This document shows, piece after piece, positions 41,158 to 49,641 of a stretch of DNA of 64,000 nucleotides (the first letter of the stretch is position 1; every line of letters starts with the position of its first letter). Origin of the DNA: Christiangramia echinicola DSM 19838 (lineage in GTDB: Bacteria > Bacteroidota > Bacteroidia > Flavobacteriales > Flavobacteriaceae); NCBI RefSeq assembly GCF_000423065.1, contig NZ_AUHG01000011.1:434001-498000 (forward strand). The letters run 5' to 3'. The position numbers and the translations under genes were made by a program. The notes below the pieces were generated by a model. The model did not search any database and was not told the DNA's origin. It was given only the letters and a program-made list of their open reading frames with translations.

Positions 41158-42258
41158 TTATAGGATCTTTGATTCGTAAACCTCTAGAAAGGCCTCATGA
41201 ACTTCATCGGGAGTCAAAATGAAACCTTTTTTCTGAGCTGAATCTGCCAATGCATAACCCAGTTTAGCTGCCGCTAGCCTTTGTTCCGATGTACCATGAT
41301 GTTGATCACTACTGGTTAAACAATCCCCCACATTGAATGATAAATTGAAATAATCCTCGATTCGCTTCCAGTTATAAGTTGCTCCTCGTTTATGGGTCAT
41401 ATAGTAGGCTGCCGCAAAATCTGCTTCCAATTCAGAAAATCTGGATTTTTCTGCTTGAGAAGGTAATTGATCTATATAATCCCATTTTTCATCATTTTCA
41501 AATTGTGCCTGATGCCACCATTCGTGGGATAGGATAGCTGTAAAAGCTACTTCTTCATCAATACCTATTGCAATGAGACTTTCTAGTAAACCGTCACCAA
41601 TAACCAGAAGGCCGTTAGACCTGGTAAAAGCATCCAGGGCAAAATAAGGATTTTCAGGTATGTTTGCTGATTGCCTGTTTAATTCTAGAAGTTCATCTGC
41701 TTTTTTATAGGCCTGTTCTCTATTACGTACGGTCCGGTCAAAACTTTCTATCATATCTGTAAGGATTTCCCGGTCATTTAAAGTAGAAGTATGCTGTCCA
41801 TTTAGCCGGATTTCACGGTTGAGGTCCCAGAATTTTTCCAGATCACGAATTCTTTTTTTAGCTAATTGGTCATACTCTCCATTTGCTCCATAATAATTCT
41901 CCCCCTCGTAGAAGGTTACATATTTGCGGTTTAATTCTGAGTAATAATTGATGAGTTCGAAGTCAAAATTTGGATCGGTCATTAGGTCTTGAAAATAACC
42001 CTGAAGCACTTCTCCAAAATCGGTTAAGTCGCAGGGTTCAGCCAGTAGTTTTTCATCTGAAAATAATTCGCTTATCACGAAAGATACTGGTTCCGGCTTT
42101 GTATAATATTGTGAATAAGCTTTGCTGGTTTCATCAATGGAATACTGCCGTGTTGATTCAAATTCAGGATTTTTAAATTCATCTCTGGTACAGGAGAGAA
42201 AGGCGTTAGCACATAGGAGCGCACCAAAACACCAGATATAAGCATCTGTCTTCTTCAT
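41158..42258 (-). CDS. Putative zinc metalloprotease lipoprotein with HEWWH motif
   Basis: A 366-residue protein. An N-terminal hydrophobic signal (YIWCFGALLCANAFLSC) ends in a possible lipobox FLSC. The zinc motif is LSHEWWHQAQ (about residues 245-249), and the third ligand is likely Glu in SELEADFAAAYY some 30 residues later, which gives a gluzincin layout. The segment between contains a helix. I do not recognise the family. It may be an envelope peptidase; activity is not proven. A terminator lies upstream, so it is monocistronic. Confidence 0.72.
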   Translation of the reverse strand: MKKTDAYIWCFGALLCANAFLSCTRDEFKNPEFESTRQYSIDETSKAYSQYYTKPEPVSFVISELFSDEKLLAEPCDLTDFGEVLQGYFQDLMTDPNFDFELINYYSELNRKYVTFYEGENYYGANGEYDQLAKKRIRDLEKFWDLNREIRLNGQHTSTLNDREILTDMIESFDRTVRNREQAYKKADELLELNRQSANIPENPYFALDAFTRSNGLLVIGDGLLESLIAIGIDEEVAFTAILSHEWWHQAQFENDEKWDYIDQLPSQAEKSRFSELEADFAAAYYMTHKRGATYNWKRIEDYFNLSFNVGDCLTSSDQHHGTSEQRLAAAKLGYALADSAQKKGFILTPDEVHEAFLEVYESKIL

Positions 42259-42338
42259 AGCATCAAAATTTAGGTGTGGTCGGTTGTGACTAAAATAATA
42301 TAAAATACTGATTTATAGTATTTTAAGTGTTAAAAATA

Positions 42339-42366
42339 AAAAAGCCCTGCAATTGCAGGGCTTTTT
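42339..42366 (-). terminator. Terminator after the OmpA/MotB-like gene
   Basis: A fully self-complementary hairpin (AAAAAGCCCTGCAA and its exact complement TTGCAGGGCTTTTT), 23 bases beyond the stop at 42389. Confidence 0.9.
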
Positions 42367-42388
42367 AAAAATATATTTTAATGGATGC

Positions 42389-43234
42389 TTACTCCTCTCC
42401 AGAAGTTGCTTTTTCCATTCCTTCTTCGATCATACTGTAGAATTGATCAAGTTTAGGAAGAACTACGATTCTTGTTCTTCTGTTTTTAGCGCGACCTTCA
42501 GCAGTTTCGTTAGTAGCTACAGGAATATAGTAACTTCTACCTGCAGCAGTCATACGAGCAGGCTCAACACCAAAGTCATCCTGAAGAACTCTAACTACAG
42601 ATGTAGCACGCTTCACACTTAGATCCCAGTTATCTTCAAACATTGAAGTACTAATTGGCTTGTTGTCTGTGTGACCTTCAACCATAAATTCGATGTTTGG
42701 CTTGTTTTTTACAACTGTAGCTACTTTTCCAAGTACCTCTTTAGCACGAGGAGTAATGTTGTAACGACCGCTATCAAATAATAATTTATCTGAAATAGAT
42801 ACGTAAACAACTCCTTTTTCTACGTTGATCTCGATATCCTCATCACTCATATTACCCAGAGCACCTTTAAGACTTGTAACAAGAGCAAGAGTAACTGAAT
42901 CCTTTTTGTTCATTGCATCCTGCATAGAACGAATTGCAAGATCTTTTTCTTTGATGCTCTCTAAAGAACGTTCAAGGTTTTCAGCCTCTTTCTTAGAAAG
43001 AGTGGCTAGATCACCAACATTATTTAATAGGGCAGCATTAGTATTGTTTAGACGAGTGATTTGCTCACCCATTCTACCTTTTTCATCAAGACAAGAATTC
43101 AACTTAACAGTAGCAGTGTTTAACTGATCCTGAGTTTCTCTTTGCTTCGCTTCCAGCTCATTGTATTTTTTCTGTGAAACACATGAAGATAGCAAAATGG
43201 CAGCAGTTGCCGACAAAAGCATGATTTTTTTCAT
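42389..43234 (-). CDS. OmpA/MotB-like peptidoglycan-binding lipoprotein
   Basis: A 281-residue protein with a lipoprotein signal (MKKIMLLSATAAILLSSC, lipobox LSSC). A coiled-coil (about 20-115, repeated Leu/Glu/Asn) precedes an OmpA C-terminal domain with FDSGRYNITPRAKEVLG, EGHTDNKPIST, and AAGRSYYIPVATNET, ending in KNRRTRIVVLP. That domain binds peptidoglycan. The protein would tether the outer membrane to the wall. Similar proteins without a Pal designation are frequent in flavobacteria. Two candidate promoter elements precede it. Confidence 0.9.
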   Translation of the reverse strand: MKKIMLLSATAAILLSSCVSQKKYNELEAKQRETQDQLNTATVKLNSCLDEKGRMGEQITRLNNTNAALLNNVGDLATLSKKEAENLERSLESIKEKDLAIRSMQDAMNKKDSVTLALVTSLKGALGNMSDEDIEINVEKGVVYVSISDKLLFDSGRYNITPRAKEVLGKVATVVKNKPNIEFMVEGHTDNKPISTSMFEDNWDLSVKRATSVVRVLQDDFGVEPARMTAAGRSYYIPVATNETAEGRAKNRRTRIVVLPKLDQFYSMIEEGMEKATSGEE

Positions 43235-43270
43235 AATAGGTTTCTTATAATTTTATATTGTTAGAATGCC

Positions 43271-43278
43271 CAAAAATA
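43271..43278 (-). promoter_or_regulatory. Bacteroidota -7 element for the OmpA/MotB-like gene
   Basis: On the minus strand TATTTTTG matches TAnnTTTG and sits 36 bases before the ATG at 43234. No clear -33 box was identified. Confidence 0.35.
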
Positions 43279-43290
43279 TCAAAAAAATAA

Positions 43291-43297
43291 TAAGACG
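43291..43297 (-). promoter_or_regulatory. CGTCTTA motif upstream of the OmpA/MotB-like gene
   Basis: On the minus strand CGTCTTA lies 57 bases before the start, with GGAAA 17 bases upstream of CGTC, similar to a classic ECF -35 (GGAAC). It is related to CGTCTAA at 12870 and 20122. Function inferred. Confidence 0.3.
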
Positions 43298-43326
43298 GAA
43301 GGGTATTTTAACATTTCCTTTTTTAA

Positions 43327-44325
43327 TTATTTTTTAAGATCACTAAATTTATTTTTGCGCAGTACAAAATGAGCATATACAACGGAGGAAATCAGGTAGT
43401 ATTTCCTGAAAATGAATTCTTTCGGTCTTTTTTTTCTAATTCTCCTATAATGTCGATAGAAGCTAAGATGGGCGTCCATAATTGCAAAAAAATGATTGAA
43501 TTTTCCTTCAAATATGAACTTGAAGGCCGCAACTCCATCCAGGATCATTCTAACAAAGATCGTTATAAACACTTTATTAGGTTCTACGTTTTTCAGAAGC
43601 ATAAAAAGACTGTTTCTAAAATTAAAAAAAGTTTTTTTAGGATTCATATCCTGAAGAGTGGCTCCTCCCACATGGAAAATCCGGGATGCACTGACATATT
43701 TTATTTTGTAACCCTTATTCTGTAGTCTCCAGCACAAATCTATTTCTTCCTGGTGGGCAAAAAAATCTTCATCCAGGCCACCGATCTCTTCATAGGCATT
43801 TTTCCGAATAGCTAAACAGGCGCCACTGGCCCAGAATATATACCGATCATCATTATATTGACCATGGTCTTCTTCCAGATGCTGAAATATCCTGCCCCGA
43901 CAAAAAGGATAACCAAATTTGTCTAAATATCCGCCTGCAGCTCCAGCATATTCAAAATGGTCTGTTTCCTTATAATCTAGAATTTTTGGCTGAAGCGCAG
44001 CAGTCTTTGGTTCATTTCTATATACTTCCATTAACGGCACGAGCCAGTTCTCAGTGACTTCGACGTCACTATTTAGAAGGATGTGGATATCCTCCGGTAC
44101 AGATTTCAAAGCCAGATTATAGCCTCCTGCATACCCCGCATTTTCTGCATTTTTAATAATGCTAATATATGGGTAGTGCTTTTCCAGATAGGCGATTGAG
44201 TCATCTGTAGAAGCATTATCTGCTACATATATTTTAGCCTCTTGAGAAAATTTTACTACTGAAGGTAGGAACTGATCTAACAGATGTCTTCCATTCCAGT
44301 TTAATATTACTACAGCTACATTCAT
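43327..44325 (-). CDS. Family 2 glycosyltransferase
   Basis: A 332-residue GT-A glycosyltransferase. The N-terminal VVILNWNGRHLLDQFL and VADNASTDDSIAYL are the nucleotide-sugar binding site, LLNSDVEVTENWL is the DxD-type motif (here SDVE), and the acceptor region carries EIGGLDEDFFAHQEEIDLCW. It resembles rhamnosyltransferase-like GT2 enzymes. There is a hydrophobic patch near the C-terminus (FVRMILDGVAAFKFIF) that may bind membrane. The start shares a base with the stop of the upstream PD-(D/E)XK gene. Confidence 0.9.
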   Translation of the reverse strand: MNVAVVILNWNGRHLLDQFLPSVVKFSQEAKIYVADNASTDDSIAYLEKHYPYISIIKNAENAGYAGGYNLALKSVPEDIHILLNSDVEVTENWLVPLMEVYRNEPKTAALQPKILDYKETDHFEYAGAAGGYLDKFGYPFCRGRIFQHLEEDHGQYNDDRYIFWASGACLAIRKNAYEEIGGLDEDFFAHQEEIDLCWRLQNKGYKIKYVSASRIFHVGGATLQDMNPKKTFFNFRNSLFMLLKNVEPNKVFITIFVRMILDGVAAFKFIFEGKFNHFFAIMDAHLSFYRHYRRIRKKRPKEFIFRKYYLISSVVYAHFVLRKNKFSDLKK

Positions 44326-44771
44326 TAGCGGGTATATTCCGGGAGTTCCTTTAAAAAGATATAATTTTCATTTTCATAGTCCATCTTGCAGTAAAAATGT
44401 TCTATACCATTGGTTACCATGAGATAATTCGCCTTCAAACTTAAATTATATCTGGCGATTTGATCAAAAGTATCCTGGTTTATTTTAATAGTTGGAGATT
44501 TACATTCCACAATTATCTGGATATCTCCCTCTGGCTCAAAAACAACTACATCATATCTCTTAGTGAGTCCGGCGATTTTAAGTTGCTTCTCTACATTGAT
44601 GAGACTCAGCGGATAATTTTTTTCTTTATGCAAAAATTTCACGCAATGTTGTCTTACCCATTCTTCAGGGGTAAGGATTATGAATTTTTTCCTGAGTTCG
44701 TCAAAAACTGCTATTTTATTTTGATTATTTTTGAACCGAAACGAATAAGAAGGAAAGTTCAATTTTTGCAT
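44325..44771 (-). CDS. Small PD-(D/E)XK (HsdR N-terminal-like) protein
   Basis: A 148-residue protein. The second half has the nuclease core: RYDVVVFEPEGDIQIIVECK, with Asp in YDVVVF and the ECK of IIVECKSP. This resembles the type I restriction enzyme R-subunit N-terminal domain (HSDR_N). There is no helicase or HsdM/HsdS neighbour, so it is not a restriction system. Short proteins like this accompany glycosyltransferase or holA genes in Bacteroidota, with unknown role. It is transcribed divergently from holA. Confidence 0.8.
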   Translation of the reverse strand: MQKLNFPSYSFRFKNNQNKIAVFDELRKKFIILTPEEWVRQHCVKFLHKEKNYPLSLINVEKQLKIAGLTKRYDVVVFEPEGDIQIIVECKSPTIKINQDTFDQIARYNLSLKANYLMVTNGIEHFYCKMDYENENYIFLKELPEYTR

Positions 44772-44854
44772 GATTCAAAAGTAATAAAGAATATTACAGC
44801 ACTGCAATTTACTTTATTTGAATTCCCTTCATTTTAATCTGCACTAAATTCTAT

Positions 44855-45859
44855 ATGGAAGAAGCTAGACAAATCGTAACCGATATTCAGAAAGGCGATA
44901 TTAAGCCTATTTATTTTCTGATGGGGGAAGAGCCTTATTATATAGACAGGATTTCAGATTTTATTGCAGGAAATATCCTTACGGAAGAGGAAAGAGGATT
45001 CAACCAGATGGTAATCTATGGCAGGGATTCCAATATCGAAGATATTGTAAGTAATGCCAAACGATATCCCATGATGGCTGAAAGACAGGTGGTGATCGTT
45101 AAGGAAGCTCAGGATCTTGCCAGAACGATCGAAAAACTGGTTGATTATGCCGAAAATCCTCAGCCTACGACGGTGCTAGTGGTTTGTTACAAGTATAAGA
45201 AAATAGATAAGCGTAAAAAGCTACATAAAACCATCGCCAAAACTGGGGTCATCTTCGAAGGAAAAAGAATGTATGAGAACCAGGTTGGAGATTGGATCAT
45301 TAAAACTCTCAAGAGTAGAGGTTTTGGAATTTCACCAAAAGCAGCTCAAATGCTGGTAGAATTTCTGGGAACCGATCTTGGTAAAATTGATAATGAACTC
45401 CAGAAACTTCAGCTTATTTGTCCTGAGGGAACTACAATAAGTCCGGAGATCATAGAACAGAATATAGGTATAAGTAAGGACTTCAATAATTTCGAGCTGA
45501 GAAGTGCCATTGGCGAAAAAGATTCTTTGAAAGCACATCGAATAATTAATTATTTCGCCCAGAACCCTAAGGATAATCCTATGGTGGTAACCGTGTCCTT
45601 ATTATTTTCTTTTTTCTCACAGCTACTTCAATATCATGGTTTGGCTGATAAATCAAAGGGAGTCGTAGCCAAGCAGCTTAAGGTAAATCCATACTTTGTG
45701 AGTGATTATGTAACAGCCGCACGAAATTATCCCATGAAAAAAGTAAGTCATGCCATAAGTCTGCTTCAGGAAACTGACGTAAAAAGTAAAGGGGTAGGGG
45801 CTACTAATGTATCCCAGGGAGATTTACTTAAGGAACTGTTAGTGAAAATAATGAATTGA
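44855..45859 (+). CDS. holA: DNA polymerase III delta subunit
   Basis: A 334-residue protein with the HolA layout: YFLMGEEPYYIDRISDFI at the N-terminus, KRYPMMAERQVVIVKEAQDL, and the delta AAA+-like core. Later segments are LVEFLGTDLGKIDNELQKL and the C-terminal collar domain (QYHGLADKSKGVVAKQL). It opens the sliding clamp as part of the clamp loader. It has no ATP-binding P-loop, as expected. The next gene, menA, begins 3 bases downstream. Confidence 0.93.
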   Translation: MEEARQIVTDIQKGDIKPIYFLMGEEPYYIDRISDFIAGNILTEEERGFNQMVIYGRDSNIEDIVSNAKRYPMMAERQVVIVKEAQDLARTIEKLVDYAENPQPTTVLVVCYKYKKIDKRKKLHKTIAKTGVIFEGKRMYENQVGDWIIKTLKSRGFGISPKAAQMLVEFLGTDLGKIDNELQKLQLICPEGTTISPEIIEQNIGISKDFNNFELRSAIGEKDSLKAHRIINYFAQNPKDNPMVVTVSLLFSFFSQLLQYHGLADKSKGVVAKQLKVNPYFVSDYVTAARNYPMKKVSHAISLLQETDVKSKGVGATNVSQGDLLKELLVKIMN

Positions 45860-45862
45860 TTT

Positions 45863-46765
45863 ATGAGTAACTTTACTTCATGGATTAGCGCGGCCAGGCT
45901 AAGAACACTTCCACTATCCATTTCAGGAATTATTGTAGGTAGCAGTATTGCAGCCCATACAGGTTATTTTGATATTGCTATTTTCAGCCTCGCTCTGGGG
46001 ACAACCCTGGGCTTACAGATCTTATCAAATTTCGCCAATGATTATGGCGATGGGGTTAAAGGAACAGACAATGAGGATAGAATTGGTCCGGCCAGAGCCA
46101 TTCAAAGCGGATTGATTACTCAGAAAGAAATGAAAATGGGGATGGTAATAACTGCTGTTTGTACGTTGTTTCTGGCCATTTTATTGATCTATGCGTCTTT
46201 TAGCAGTGAGCAATTATTATCGGCTTTAATATTTTTTCTTCTGGGAGTAGCTGCGATCGTTGCTGCCATAAAGTATACTGTTGGTAATTCCGCCTATGGT
46301 TATAGAGGAATGGGGGATATTTTTGTATTTATTTTCTTTGGTCTTGTAGCAGTCTACGGGTCGTACTATCTATACAGTCACGATCATGAGATCATCAGTA
46401 TTTTTCCCGCGATATCTATTGGTTTATTAAGTGTTGCCGTGTTGAATTTGAATAATCTCAGGGATAGAATATCAGATAAAAAGGCAAACAAAATCACTCT
46501 GGTTGTAAAGCTGGGAGAGAAAAAAGCTAAAACTTATCATTATATTTTAATTTTTGGCGCCTTATTTTGTTTCCTGATATATTCAGTTATAACAGCTTTG
46601 GATCTTAACGACTTTATATATGTCCTGGCATTTATTCCATTAATTTTTCACTTGCTAAGGGTTGGAAATAACAAGGATCCAAAACTACTGGATCCAGAAT
46701 TAAAAATAGTGGCACTTTCTACATTTGGGATCTCATTGCTTTTCGCTTTGGGCCTTATTTGGTAA
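45863..46765 (+). CDS. menA: 1,4-dihydroxy-2-naphthoate polyprenyltransferase
   Basis: A 300-residue UbiA-superfamily membrane enzyme with about 8-9 helices. The first Asp-rich motif is NDYGDGVKGTD in FANDYGDGVKGTD (about residues 53-65), with the second DxxxD-like region DRISDKK. It transfers a polyprenyl chain to 1,4-dihydroxy-2-naphthoate, giving demethylmenaquinone. It fits context, as menC and menE follow. Start with TTATG 3 bases after holA stop implies co-transcription. Confidence 0.94.
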   Translation: MSNFTSWISAARLRTLPLSISGIIVGSSIAAHTGYFDIAIFSLALGTTLGLQILSNFANDYGDGVKGTDNEDRIGPARAIQSGLITQKEMKMGMVITAVCTLFLAILLIYASFSSEQLLSALIFFLLGVAAIVAAIKYTVGNSAYGYRGMGDIFVFIFFGLVAVYGSYYLYSHDHEIISIFPAISIGLLSVAVLNLNNLRDRISDKKANKITLVVKLGEKKAKTYHYILIFGALFCFLIYSVITALDLNDFIYVLAFIPLIFHLLRVGNNKDPKLLDPELKIVALSTFGISLLFALGLIW

Positions 46766-46797
46766 TATGTAGCCAGGTTTAACAAAATTATATCTTG

Positions 46798-46803
46798 CGT
46801 CTG
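46798..46803 (+). promoter_or_regulatory. CGTCTG motif upstream of the UPF0173 gene
   Basis: CGTCTG lies in the 92-base gap between menA and the UPF0173 gene, 54 bases before its start, with AAC 14 bases upstream. It is a weaker relative of the CGTCTAA elements elsewhere. Confidence is low. Confidence 0.15.
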
Positions 46804-46857
46804 TTTTAAGGTTTTTATCTGAATCCTTAATTTTATAAAAACCAACATTTTTAGATT

Positions 46858-47538
46858 ATGAAAATTACATTTTACGGCCAGAATACTCTGGCATTGAAAA
46901 TAGGAGAAATTAACGTACTTGTAGATCCATTTATCACCGGAAATGACCTTTCTAAAGACAAAGTGGATATCATGGATCTAAAAGCAGATTATATTTTACT
47001 TACTCATGCACATCAGGATCATATCTTAGATGCTGAAGCTATTGCAAAAAATACCGGAGCCGTAATCGTAAGCAATTTTGAGATCGCTAATCATTATGAA
47101 GCTAAAGGATTTGAGGTGCATCCTATGAATCACGGCGGAAGCTGGGATTTTGAATTCGGAAAAGTAAAATATGTAAATGCAATACATACCAGTTCATTTC
47201 CAGACGGGAGTTATGGAGGCCAGCCTGGAGGTTTTGTGATTGAAGGGGAGCATAAAAATGTTTATATCGCTGGGGATACCGCACTTACAATGGATATGAA
47301 ATTGATCCCTATGCAAACCAAATTAGATCTCGCTGTATTGCCAATAGGTGATAATTTCACGATGGGCGTAGACGACGCTATTATCGCTAGTGACTTTATA
47401 GCCTGTGATAAAATTCTAGGTTGTCACTATGATACCTTCGGATATATTGAAATTGATCACGAAGAGGCGAAAAGAAAATTCTATGAGAAGGGAAAAGATC
47501 TAATGCTACTGGATATTGGCGAAGCTATAGAATTGTAA
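46858..47538 (+). CDS. UPF0173 metal-dependent hydrolase
   Basis: A 226-residue metallo-beta-lactamase-fold protein. The metal site HxHxDH appears as LTHAHQDHILD (about residues 48-58), and later AIHTSSFPDG and GDTALTMDMK supply other ligands, with LGCHYDTFGYI near the C-terminus. This is typical of the UPF0173 (YtkL-like) group, substrate unknown. It sits between menA and menC, and menC starts 3 bases after its stop, so it is in the menaquinone transcription unit. Confidence 0.93.
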   Translation: MKITFYGQNTLALKIGEINVLVDPFITGNDLSKDKVDIMDLKADYILLTHAHQDHILDAEAIAKNTGAVIVSNFEIANHYEAKGFEVHPMNHGGSWDFEFGKVKYVNAIHTSSFPDGSYGGQPGGFVIEGEHKNVYIAGDTALTMDMKLIPMQTKLDLAVLPIGDNFTMGVDDAIIASDFIACDKILGCHYDTFGYIEIDHEEAKRKFYEKGKDLMLLDIGEAIEL

Positions 47539-47541
47539 TAA

Positions 47542-48576
47542 ATGACGGCAGATTATAAAAAGTATATACTCAAATTTAAACGCCCCAGCGGAACATCCCG
47601 GGGCGTTCTTACTGAAAAGGAAACCTGGTTTTTAAAAATTTCTGATGGTAATAATTTTGGAATTGGCGAATGCGGAATTTTAAGAAGTCTTAGCTATGAC
47701 GATCGTCCAGATTATGAAGATAAACTTAAATGGGTTTGTGAAAATATAAATATGGGCCGTGAAATGCTATGGGAAGAATTGAGAGAATTCCCTAGTATTC
47801 AGTTTGGAGTTGAAATGGCCTTTCAAAGTTTGAGTTCACAAGATCCTTTTCTTCTTTTTCCTTCGGAATTTACAGCAGGAAAAAAAGCAATTCCCATTAA
47901 TGGACTTATTTGGATGGGCGATAAGGCCTTCATGAAAAAACAAATTTCAGAAAAGATCGAAGCTGGTTTTAACTGTATTAAGCTTAAGATTGGAGCGATA
48001 GATTTTGAAACCGAACTGGAGCTCCTAAAATCAATCAGAAGCAATTTTTCTGAAAAGGAAATCGAACTCCGGGTAGATGCCAATGGAGCGTTTTCACCGC
48101 AGGATGCATTAGAAAAACTGGAGGCTCTATCTAAGTTTCAGCTACATAGTATTGAACAGCCTATTAAACAAGGCCAAATAGAGGAAATGGCCGATCTTTG
48201 CAAAAATACTCCATTACCGATAGCTCTGGATGAAGAACTTATTGGAGTTATAGATGTAACAGAAAAGGAAAAGCTTATACAAATAATAAATCCTCAATAC
48301 GCGATCTTTAAACCAAGCCTTATTGGAGGCTTTAAAGGTACAGGGGAATGGAAGGACATCTGTGAAGCTCATGATGTGGATTGGTGGATCACCAGTGCCT
48401 TAGAAAGCAATATTGGTCTTAATGCTATCGCGCAATGGACCTACACCTTAAATCCTGATTTACCTCAGGGCCTTGGAACAGGCGGTCTTTATACCAATAA
48501 CTTCGAAAGCCCTCTTGAAGTAAAAATGGGGGAAATTCAATACAATAGCTCCAAAGACTGGGAATTTAATTTATAG
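47542..48576 (+). CDS. menC: o-Succinylbenzoate synthase
   Basis: A 344-residue enolase-superfamily enzyme. The catalytic Lys lies in INCIKLKIGAID-type context (NCIKLKIGAID), metal ligands in LRVDANGAF (Asp), HSIEQPIKQG (Glu) and PIALDEELIG (Asp/Glu), with the second Lys in AIFKPSLIGG. It dehydrates SHCHC to o-succinylbenzoate. Placement next to menA and before menE supports the assignment over other enolase-superfamily members. Confidence 0.94.
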   Translation: MTADYKKYILKFKRPSGTSRGVLTEKETWFLKISDGNNFGIGECGILRSLSYDDRPDYEDKLKWVCENINMGREMLWEELREFPSIQFGVEMAFQSLSSQDPFLLFPSEFTAGKKAIPINGLIWMGDKAFMKKQISEKIEAGFNCIKLKIGAIDFETELELLKSIRSNFSEKEIELRVDANGAFSPQDALEKLEALSKFQLHSIEQPIKQGQIEEMADLCKNTPLPIALDEELIGVIDVTEKEKLIQIINPQYAIFKPSLIGGFKGTGEWKDICEAHDVDWWITSALESNIGLNAIAQWTYTLNPDLPQGLGTGGLYTNNFESPLEVKMGEIQYNSSKDWEFNL

Positions 48577-48583
48577 GTAATTT

Positions 48584-49498
48584 ATGTACATCGCACAAGC
48601 TTTCAAATACTCGCATTCATTCTGGCGATATTTAGTTATTCCAATTTTATTTTTCGGCCTGATGACCCTCAATTATGTTTTTATTGAGTGGATGGAGCTG
48701 GATGTGAACCAGCTTATGCAGGATGAGATTGCCCGTAAAGGATCAAATCGTGTACTCTTAGAAAATCTTATCGCCTTTGTGATATTCCTGGCTGGGTTAT
48801 TTTTATGGGTAAAGTATGTACATCATCAGCCTATAAAGGCATTAACCACATCACGTAAGAAGGTAGACTGGAGTAGATTTTGGTTCGCTTTTATGTTAGT
48901 GGCGGTATTCAATATCGGATTAACTCTGCTGGATTATTATTCTAATCCTGAAGATTTTACAATTAATTTTCAGTTAGAGCCATTTCTTTATCTGGTACTA
49001 ATTTCAGTAATACTAATACCTATTCAAACCAGTTTTGAAGAATATTTTTTTAGAGGATATTTAATGCAGGGAATTGGAATTCTGGCCAGAAATAGATGGA
49101 TTCCGCTGGTTTTAACTTCAGTGATTTTTGGAGGGTTGCATTATTTTAATCCGGAAGTGGGAAAACTAGGGGATATCATCATGGTGCATTATATAGGTAC
49201 AGGGTTTATGCTGGGAATCATGACGCTTATGGACGAAGGTCTGGAGCTAGCCCTTGGTTTCCATGCCGCTAATAACCTTATCACTGCACTCCTGGTCACA
49301 GCAGACTGGACAGCTTTTCAAACCCATTCTATTTTTAAAGATATTTCTGAACCTTCTGCAGGTTGGGATGTTTTTATTCCAGTTTTAGTTATCTATCCTA
49401 TATTTTTATATATCATGGCCAGGAAATATAAGTGGACAAACTGGAAAGAAAAGCTTTTCGGGAAAGTTGAAAGACCTGTAGCTGTTCAAGCTGAATAG
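48584..49498 (+). CDS. CPBP-family intramembrane glutamic endopeptidase
   Basis: A 304-residue membrane protein with about 8 helices. The CPBP (Abi/CAAX) motifs are EEYFFRGY (EExxxR), FGGLHYFNP (FxxxH) and HAANNLITAL (HxxxN/B-type). These proteases process membrane-associated proteins or act in protection from bacteriocins. A phage-defence role is not indicated here. It starts 7 bases after menC, in the men unit. A C-terminal soluble tail ends in VQAE. Confidence 0.92.
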   Translation: MYIAQAFKYSHSFWRYLVIPILFFGLMTLNYVFIEWMELDVNQLMQDEIARKGSNRVLLENLIAFVIFLAGLFLWVKYVHHQPIKALTTSRKKVDWSRFWFAFMLVAVFNIGLTLLDYYSNPEDFTINFQLEPFLYLVLISVILIPIQTSFEEYFFRGYLMQGIGILARNRWIPLVLTSVIFGGLHYFNPEVGKLGDIIMVHYIGTGFMLGIMTLMDEGLELALGFHAANNLITALLVTADWTAFQTHSIFKDISEPSAGWDVFIPVLVIYPIFLYIMARKYKWTNWKEKLFGKVERPVAVQAE

Positions 49499-49641
49499 AA
49501 TTCAGAATATAATTTATCGGTTTATAATTGACGAAGTGCCAAAGACGTATTGGAATTCTTAAATGTTTCTGAACATATTTAAGAATTTCATTTCAATTCG
49601 TTAACTTTCAGTATTAAGTTATTGACCAACTTTGTCTAAAT

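Noticed and set aside
43271-43297. Overlapping -7 and CGTCTTA elements as one promoter
   Set aside because: They belong to different sigma-factor consensus types and their spacing does not make one element; listed separately at low confidence.
44325-44771. Possible type I restriction system
   Set aside because: Only an HsdR N-terminal-like domain is present; no helicase, HsdM or HsdS is nearby.
48584-49498. CPBP (Abi-type) protein as a phage-defence gene
   Set aside because: It lies within a menaquinone gene run and the family has many housekeeping members.
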